From NCBI GenBank assembly GCA_024231215.1, contig JAAEQR010000211.1:1-55670 (forward strand): a stretch of DNA of 55,670 nucleotides, read 5' to 3'. Under the pieces are notes generated by a model that saw nothing but the letters and a program-made list of their open reading frames with translations, had not been told where the DNA came from and ran no database searches. Shown here in pieces: positions 54,101-55,670 of this stretch. Positions within the stretch are counted from its first letter, which is position 1. Each line of letters starts with the position of its first letter. The position numbers and the translations under genes are program-made. Source of the stretch: PVC group bacterium (GTDB lineage Bacteria; Omnitrophota; Gorgyraeia; B26-G9).

Positions 54101-55670
54101 TTGCGTAGTTATCGCGCCCACATTGCCTGCAAAACCTACCACCGGTGTTACTGCCGGGTTCATTGCTTCATCATAAGTTACTGTTACGATCTGTACTAAA
54201 TCTCCTTCATATATTGGGTCACTATCCACTGTTACAGTTCCGGCCGGAGCATCAACATCTTTCACTACATTCACTTCTGTATCTGTGCCAATATTGCCAG
54301 CTGTATCTGTATCTCTTAAATACAATGTGAAGCTACCTTCCGGCATTGCATCAAAGCCAGTAATGTCATCCATTGTTGTTGTGCCTGTAACTGCCGCTAC
54401 ATAATTAGTATCATCAATTGATACTTCGGCGGCTGTAAGTTCATCATCGGTAAATGTCAATACATCGCTATTGTTTACACGATCTGTAGTTAACGGATAT
54501 GTAATATTTACGGTTGGTGCTTTGGTATCTATGGCAAATGTATCATCTGTACTTACACCTTCACCATTGCCTGCAATGTCTTCAGCTCCGCTTGATGTTA
54601 CAGTTACCGTAGCTGTCTCTTCATTTACATCTGCGACATCAAATGTCTCAGTCCATACTGTATTGCCTACTGTCCATGCACCGTCGCTTTGCGTAGTAAT
54701 CGCACCAACATTATCTGTAAAAGTAATTGTCGGAGTTACAGCCGGATTCATCGCTTCATCATAAGTTACTGTTACTATCTGTACTAAGTCGCCTTCATAT
54801 ATTGGATCTGTATCTACAACAACTGTACTTTGTGGCAAATCACTATCCTTGATCACATTAACTTCACTATCTACACCAACATTACCAGCTGTATCTGTAT
54901 CTCTTAAATACAATGTGAAGTTGCCTTCACCTAATCCATTAAAGTTTACTATAGCAGATAGCGTTGTAGTTCCACTGATTACTGCTGTGTAATTAGTTCC
55001 GTCTACTGAACATTCAGCTGCTGTTAATTCATCATCCGTAAATGTAATTACTGCTGCGCCATTGACTCTATTACCAGCTAAAGGATATGTAATATCTACT
55101 ACCGGCGCTTTTGTATCTATGGCAAATGTATCATCTGTGCTAACACCTTCTGTATTAGTAGCTAGATCTTCCGCTCCGCTTGATGTTACAGTTACCGTAG
55201 CTGTCTCTTCATTTACATCTGCGACATCAAAAGTCTCTGTCCAAACTGTATTACCTACTGTCCACGCGCCATCACTCTGAGTTGTAATCGCGCCGGAGTT
55301 CCCTGCAAAACCTATTGTCGGAGTAACAGCCGGATTCATTGCTTCATCATAAGTTACAGTTACTATCTGTACTAAGTCGCCTTCATATATTGGATCACTG
55401 TCTACACTCACTGTTGATTGCGGAACATCGCTATCTTTTACTACATTTATTTCTGTGTCTGTTCCGATATTACCAGCTGTATCTGTATCTCTTAAGTACA
55501 GAGTAAAGTTGCCTTCACCTAATGCATTGAAGCCGGTAATATCTGAGAGTGTTGTTACTCCTGTTACTGCTGCTACATAATTTGTATCATCTATTGATAC
55601 CTGTGCGGTTGTTATCTCATCATCTGTAAATGTAATTATTGCTGCGCCATTGACTCTGTTTCCAGCTAAA
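48101..55670 (-). CDS. Giant Ig-like repeat surface protein (5' end beyond window)
   Basis: More than 2,500 codons are visible and the frame is open at the window edge. At least seven full repeats of about 196 residues each start VDSDPIYEGDLVQIVTVTYD and contain TFAIDTKAP and ITFTDDELT, each a pair of beta-sandwich Ig-like modules. They are followed by other Ig-like domains, a coiled coil near residues 2150-2200 of the visible part, and a final helical tail ending WYEFR. Repeats near the window edge are almost identical in DNA. It is probably an adhesin or surface layer; the signal and anchor are not visible. Confidence 0.85.
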   Translation of the reverse strand, partial: LAGNRVNGAAIITFTDDEITTAQVSIDDTNYVAAVTGVTTLSDITGFNALGEGNFTLYLRDTDTAGNIGTDTEINVVKDSDVPQSTVSVDSDPIYEGDLVQIVTVTYDEAMNPAVTPTIGFAGNSGAITTQSDGAWTVGNTVWTETFDVADVNEETATVTVTSSGAEDLATNTEGVSTDDTFAIDTKAPVVDITYPLAGNRVNGAAVITFTDDELTAAECSVDGTNYTAVISGTTTLSAIVNFNGLGEGNFTLYLRDTDTAGNVGVDSEVNVIKDSDLPQSTVVVDTDPIYEGDLVQIVTVTYDEAMNPAVTPTITFTDNVGAITTQSDGAWTVGNTVWTETFDVADVNEETATVTVTSSGAEDIAGNGEGVSTDDTFAIDTKAPTVNITYPLTTDRVNNSDVLTFTDDELTAAEVSIDDTNYVAAVTGTTTMDDITGFDAMPEGSFTLYLRDTDTAGNIGTDTEVNVVKDVDAPAGTVTVDSDPIYEGDLVQIVTVTYDEAMNPAVTPVVGFAGNVGAITTQSDGAWTVGNTVWTETFDVADVNEETATVTVSSSGGEDLGGNPEGPSITDTFAIDTKAPAINITNPLSGQYVNGTVVITFTDDELTVAEVSIDDTNYVAAATGVTTLSDITGFNALGEGNFTLYLRDTDLVGNNSTDSEINVVKDTDVPQSTVSVDTDPIYEGDLVQIVTVTYDEAMNPLVTPVVGFASNVGAITTQGDGAWTVGNTVWTETFDVTDANEETATVTVSSSGGQDLAANTEGVSTADTFAIDTAAPVVNITYPLAGNRVNGTAVITFTDDDLTAAEVSIDGTNYVAAISGTTTMGDITGFNALGEGNFTLYLRDTDLVGNTGTDTEVNVVKDTSSPTGTVGVDTNPVFEGDLVQQVSITYDEVMDPSSIPTINFVGNTGAITTQANGMWVSGNTIWTETFDVTDVNEETAMVTVSCSNGEDLAGNVEGVSITTSFVIDTRAPAVNITAPLSGQYVNASVVITFTDDDLTNAQVSIDGTNYVAVVSGTTTLSDITGFNALGEGNFTLYLRDTDTAGNIGTDTEVNVVKDTDDPQATISVDTDPIYESDLVQQVTLTYDETMNPAVTPTINFASNVGAITTQSDGAWTVGNTVWTETFDVTDVNEETATVTVSCVNGEDLAGNVEGASITAAFAIDTRAPSVNITVPLTGNYVTSGTIITFTDDELTNAQVSIDDTNYVIAVSGTTTMGDITGFNALIDGNFTVYLRDTDTAGNVGTDSEVNVIKDSGVPIGTVTIDTDPVYQGDLAQIVTVTYNELMNPAVTPTIGFAGNLGVITTQGDGVWSGGNTIWAETFDVADADEETATVTVTSSGAEDLVGFAEGVCISDSFAIDTLGPIVDITYPLNGNYVNGSEAITFTDDTLNNPECSVNGSAYVAAVSGTTTLNDITGFSGFSDGTFTLYVRDTDAAGNVTTDIEVNIVKDTTAPSGSITSPLDGFYYSANPGLIASATDGGSGVESVKFQYKLSTDISYTDLNTDYTSPYVGDWGAVVLTPGLSYHVQAVVTDNVSRQTTTSAVLFTIAEVSLDAAVLSNSPYTVGDPAVISGTAIVSGNVALEYSTTGPAGAYVSLGSGADNVSVSSQAFSYNWTVSNGISTNVYIKVRDIDTGAESISGAVIIRAKFSNVNLSAAASGSYYTVGESVTISWTTDGTVADVKLEYYTGTYNESLAPDIETSVANNGSYSWTVPDYIASGVIIRITDAVAGHPEATGDSSAFEIKGILAVNTPASGLYASQEYDLTWDVTGDVGNIKIEYQTSSDNGATDPYSGWADAVASTDSDWITGQGVSAQSGTYRWTVTDAVLAEVGAANVQSDPDVYMRIRIVDEDDSTVYAESNGFIVRYHSITWHIIDSNGSTVAGLNVEETSTATPQKQAWSITNSSFDGNNTVRYYPNNASVADEANYTSFSFLDNGTIYSKDTGPWRADSDKTLTYVIDTATTIAISYNVNVNAVYDADNDAIDISVWMTSQGELVERLDILTDLTAITVDVFDELSVQLNGSDLGSGITANVNGIFSDMTYNPAGGLDVDASYIIRAQVTHKGQTYTGATVFVIPNIVSYEVRLTVAHHSANDSMLSNVWLERNGTAVDTPGDLTLTIYDNVGSVVSTQTFDGYDSVGDGTYDSSLNNGVYTNLEWDPLDGIPANTLYTVKAEVVYRSKTYIGIESFTKTETSTIATDLAEITAEIDAVKTQVGSVATQMTSLTGEIGDVKTAVDETLPEKFGQLETDTSKILTATGDESLSDKISSVSDELSDDVQPHITSGILNRNVIVKQGETVNIRYRTDSGLSPTIEVYDSSNIKKVNLEIMTEVTDTGIYERLVTFHQDWGLGEFNVICSETTQGTADAITITVVAHDIEDIANKTSAILGETAGSSDSGLADDIDVLVAQLESQFGAIESSLLSMTADMDIGDGSDGVSESELDTVYQQLVLMSEQIKKLSQGELFGLASLEEKAEVEVAKKDDIMYLKNKTQELKAILELNNKMIDDMTSTPEVQVWYEFR

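Noticed and set aside
48101..55411. Many plus-strand open frames inside the giant repeat gene
   Set aside because: They recur in each repeat as antisense shadows of the Ig-like coding sequence and lack ribosome sites.

Overview
The window reads as chromosome of a low-GC diderm, probably anaerobic, uncultivated bacterium. A PagL-type outer-membrane enzyme, lipoprotein and Sec signals and a type II secretion/pseudopilin cluster indicate an outer membrane. Many ferredoxin-type Cys clusters, two NifX-like proteins, a polyferredoxin membrane protein and a DsrE protein indicate anaerobic metabolism. Gene content and style resemble Candidatus Omnitrophota; that placement is inference and no rRNA is present to test it.

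Layout. 0-4.7 kb: substrate-binding lipoprotein with a GGDEF relic in front, a two-CW Cys protein, a PagL-like enzyme, a Cys-rich secreted protein and an APC permease fused to a PTS EIIA domain. 4.7-18.9 kb: a mobile defence island with a TIR-like/four-helix membrane pair, an excisionase-like HTH, a secreted protein, a zinc ribbon, a PD-(D/E)XK-type protein, an OLD-like ATPase/TOPRIM protein and a complete type I R-M system (HTH, hsdR, hsdM, hsdS). Small plus-strand genes (one LSm-like) and a large serine recombinase follow. 18.9-26.1 kb: fur and an eleven-gene, Fur-box-controlled operon (DUF5320, two NifX-like, methyltransferase, two MinD-ferredoxin ATPases, NifU-like scaffold, MBL hydrolase, DsrE, polyferredoxin, CZB protein). 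26.4 kb: tRNA-Asn. 26.6-31 kb: membrane protein, recR, dnaX, cation antiporter. 31-34.3 kb: a frameshifted surface-repeat gene, cyclophilin-like protein, tRNA-Ser, a GIY-YIG gene between two repeats, tadA and tRNA-Arg(ACG). 34.3-41.9 kb: type II secretion genes G-K-J-I-M-L-F-E. 41.9-47.0 kb: F-type ATP synthase genes beta-gamma-alpha-b/delta-c-epsilon, without subunit a. 47.1-55.7 kb: a receiver-GGDEF protein and a very large Ig-like repeat protein that runs off the window.

How it fits together. Direct copies of the tRNA-Asn 3' end occur at 26.42 and 18.82 kb (23 bp identical), with decaying look-alikes at 4.72, 2.66 and 1.47 kb. I read this as a possible stack of islands accreted at one tRNA gene, with the recombinase gene ending inside one attachment copy. 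A second, independent pattern at tRNA-Ser has a GIY-YIG gene bracketed by about 78-bp repeats that contain the 5' end of tRNA-Ser and encode the C-termini of both GIY-YIG and TadA. Short heptamer-type intergenic repeats litter the secretion and ATP synthase clusters and have entered prepilin leader peptides. The best candidate for an undescribed system is the TIR-like plus four-helix membrane pair at 5.0-6.0 kb. The tRNA-Ser GIY-YIG element is second and the Fur-controlled MinD/NifX/DsrE operon third.
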